The notes beneath the pieces were generated by a model. It made no database searches. It worked only from the letters and a program-made list of their open reading frames with translations, and had not been told where the DNA came from. A program made the position numbers and the translations under genes. This document shows positions 22,386-23,007 of a stretch of 23,007 bases of DNA, in pieces (within the stretch, counting starts at the first letter, position 1; the number at the start of each line of letters is the position of its first letter). The stretch lies in IMG/VR virus record IMGVR_UViG_3300013233_000375, positions 1-23,007 of that record; one strand, given 5' to 3'. The DNA comes from a virus.

Positions 22386-22617
22386 GAAAGTGAACTACCC
22401 TCTGGTGAGAAAGTAGTTAGCGGGCGCTATCACTGCATCCCATATAGGAATTGGAGGCTGGGGTCGGAATCGAACCGGCGTACACGGCTTTGCAGGCCGC
22501 TGCCAAATCCTTTTCCCATCAATTAGTTAGCCGATTTTGCTTTCTCATTCCGGCCTTTATTCGTGCCTCGTAAGTGATTATTCTATCAGGGTTCGATATT
22601 CATGTGAGAAAGTGATT
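22382..22617. other. attP region (232-bp gap, arms plus tRNA-Cys core)
   Basis: No gene lies between integrase and the last tail gene. Direct GTGAGAAAGT copies at 22382, 22405 and 22604, plus an inverted near-copy GCTTTCTCAT at 22539-22548, look like integrase arm sites. TAGTTAGC repeats at 22414-22421 and 22524-22531 flank the tRNA core and may bind Xis or integrase. Confidence 0.85.
22452..22504 (-). other. attP core: 3' part of tRNA-Cys(GCA)
   Basis: On the minus strand this reads as the 3' ~53 nt of tRNA-Cys: anticodon stem GCGGC/GCCGU with loop CUGCAAA (anticodon GCA), T arm with UUCGAUU, acceptor 3' strand CCCAGCC, discriminator U and encoded CCA. There is no 5' half, so it is not a tRNA gene. 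The T stem has one C-A mismatch (positions 50-64). Confidence 0.88.
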
Positions 22618-23007
22618 TTAGAGGTTGGCTGCCCAGATTTGATCCTGATAGGTGCCGTAGATCCTGGTGTTATCTATGCCCACGGGAGTGGGGGGGGCCG
22701 TAGGATCTGTCGAGAATTCCGGGGTGGTCGATAAGAGGGACCAGGTCGAGGAGGCGTCGAGGTATTCATAGAGCTCGCCCTGTTTGCCCGAGTTGACGCC
22801 GCGCAAGGTCATGAGCTTCTGGATCGCGCTGCCCTGCTGCTTGTGAATGAGCGGAGACATGCCGGCCTGTATCATGTTTGCCGTGGCAGATGATGCGACA
22901 TCGCTGTAGTCCCGCCGCTTCACGGCCAGGTCGAAGTAATCCGCGTGGTAGGCATAGAGCGATTGCAGGTGCAACACCCAGTGGAAGGCGAAGGTAATCG
23001 ACGGCGC
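22618..23007 (-). CDS. Receptor-binding / tail tip protein, 3' part across the join
   Basis: Bases 22768-22618 encode the last 50 residues of the protein that starts at 803, ending DNTRIYGTYQDQIWAANL; bases 22769-23007 only repeat window bases 1-239. The segment around the join (GELYEY, then LDASSTWSLLSTTPEFSTD) is continuous. It is the last gene of the lytic unit and ends five bases after the third integrase arm site. Confidence 0.75.
   Translation of the reverse strand, partial: APSITFAFHWVLHLQSLYAYHADYFDLAVKRRDYSDVASSATANMIQAGMSPLIHKQQGSAIQKLMTLRGVNSGKQGELYEYLDASSTWSLLSTTPEFSTDPTAPPTPVGIDNTRIYGTYQDQIWAANL
22769..23007. repeat. Terminal direct repeat, right copy (circular overlap)
   Basis: Second copy of bases 1-239; see the left copy. 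It should be trimmed when the genome is circularised. Confidence 0.95.

Noticed and set aside
22418-22429. TAGCG-GG-CGCTA as a terminator for the integrase operon
   Set aside because: The loop would be only two bases and no T-run follows; more likely a protein-binding site in attP or chance.
22452-22504. Complete tRNA gene
   Set aside because: Only the 3' part from the anticodon arm to CCA is present; no D arm or 5' acceptor strand. It is an att core.
1-23007. Natural terminal redundancy of a linear virion genome
   Set aside because: The 239-bp repeat lies inside one gene and the frame is intact across the join, which fits assembly overlap of a circular or permuted molecule better. Headful permutation cannot be fully excluded.

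Overview
The window is one complete, circularly closed temperate phage genome (or excised prophage) of about 22,768 bp. The last 239 bases (22769-23007) repeat the first 239 exactly, and one gene reads in frame across the join. It is a lambda-like siphovirus: Nu1/GpA-type terminase, lambda-type portal, a fused prohead protease and capsid protein, head-tail joining protein, gpZ-like protein, tail tube, G/GT frameshift chaperone pair and tape measure. Overlapping spanin genes and a lipobox imply a Gram-negative host. High G+C and a tRNA-Cys attachment site that encodes its own CCA suggest a proteobacterium, probably a gammaproteobacterium. No host genes are present.

Layout. Plus strand, 18.4-22.4 kb, lysogeny arm: a short CI-like repressor, a 55-aa zinc-ribbon membrane protein, then a separate promoter and an overlapping operon (81-aa protein, orphan ParB-like protein of 508 aa, Cys/His-rich 109-aa protein, DUF4224 protein, tyrosine integrase). 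Next comes attP (22.38-22.62 kb), built on the 3' part of a tRNA-Cys gene and flanked by repeated 10-bp arm sites. The minus strand carries everything else as one long lytic unit running from 18.36 kb down to 1 and across the join to 22618. Its order is Cro-like repressor, small membrane protein with an internal terminator-like hairpin, CII-position regulator, O-like initiator with seven origin iterons inside the gene, P-like helicase loader, lysozyme-like protein, a cos-like region, terminase, DUF3310, a lectin-like (LamG) cassette, head genes, holin and spanins, and tail genes ending in a receptor-binding candidate that spans the join.

How it works together. CI and Cro face each other over an 84-bp control region with a palindromic operator, and both start codons sit where transcripts would begin, so both mRNAs may be leaderless. 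CI has no peptidase domain, so induction is probably not by RecA-stimulated self-cleavage. The lytic operon moves from regulation to replication, packaging, head, lysis and tail. Most start codons overlap the previous stop codon, so translation is heavily coupled.

The points most worth a second look are the orphan ParB-like operon with a perfect 11-5-11 palindrome on its promoter, the lower-G+C lectin cassette between terminase and portal, the terminator-like hairpin inside a coding frame, and the very compact tail module (340-aa tape measure, no gpJ-size protein). I found no CRISPR array, toxin, insertion sequence or complete tRNA gene.
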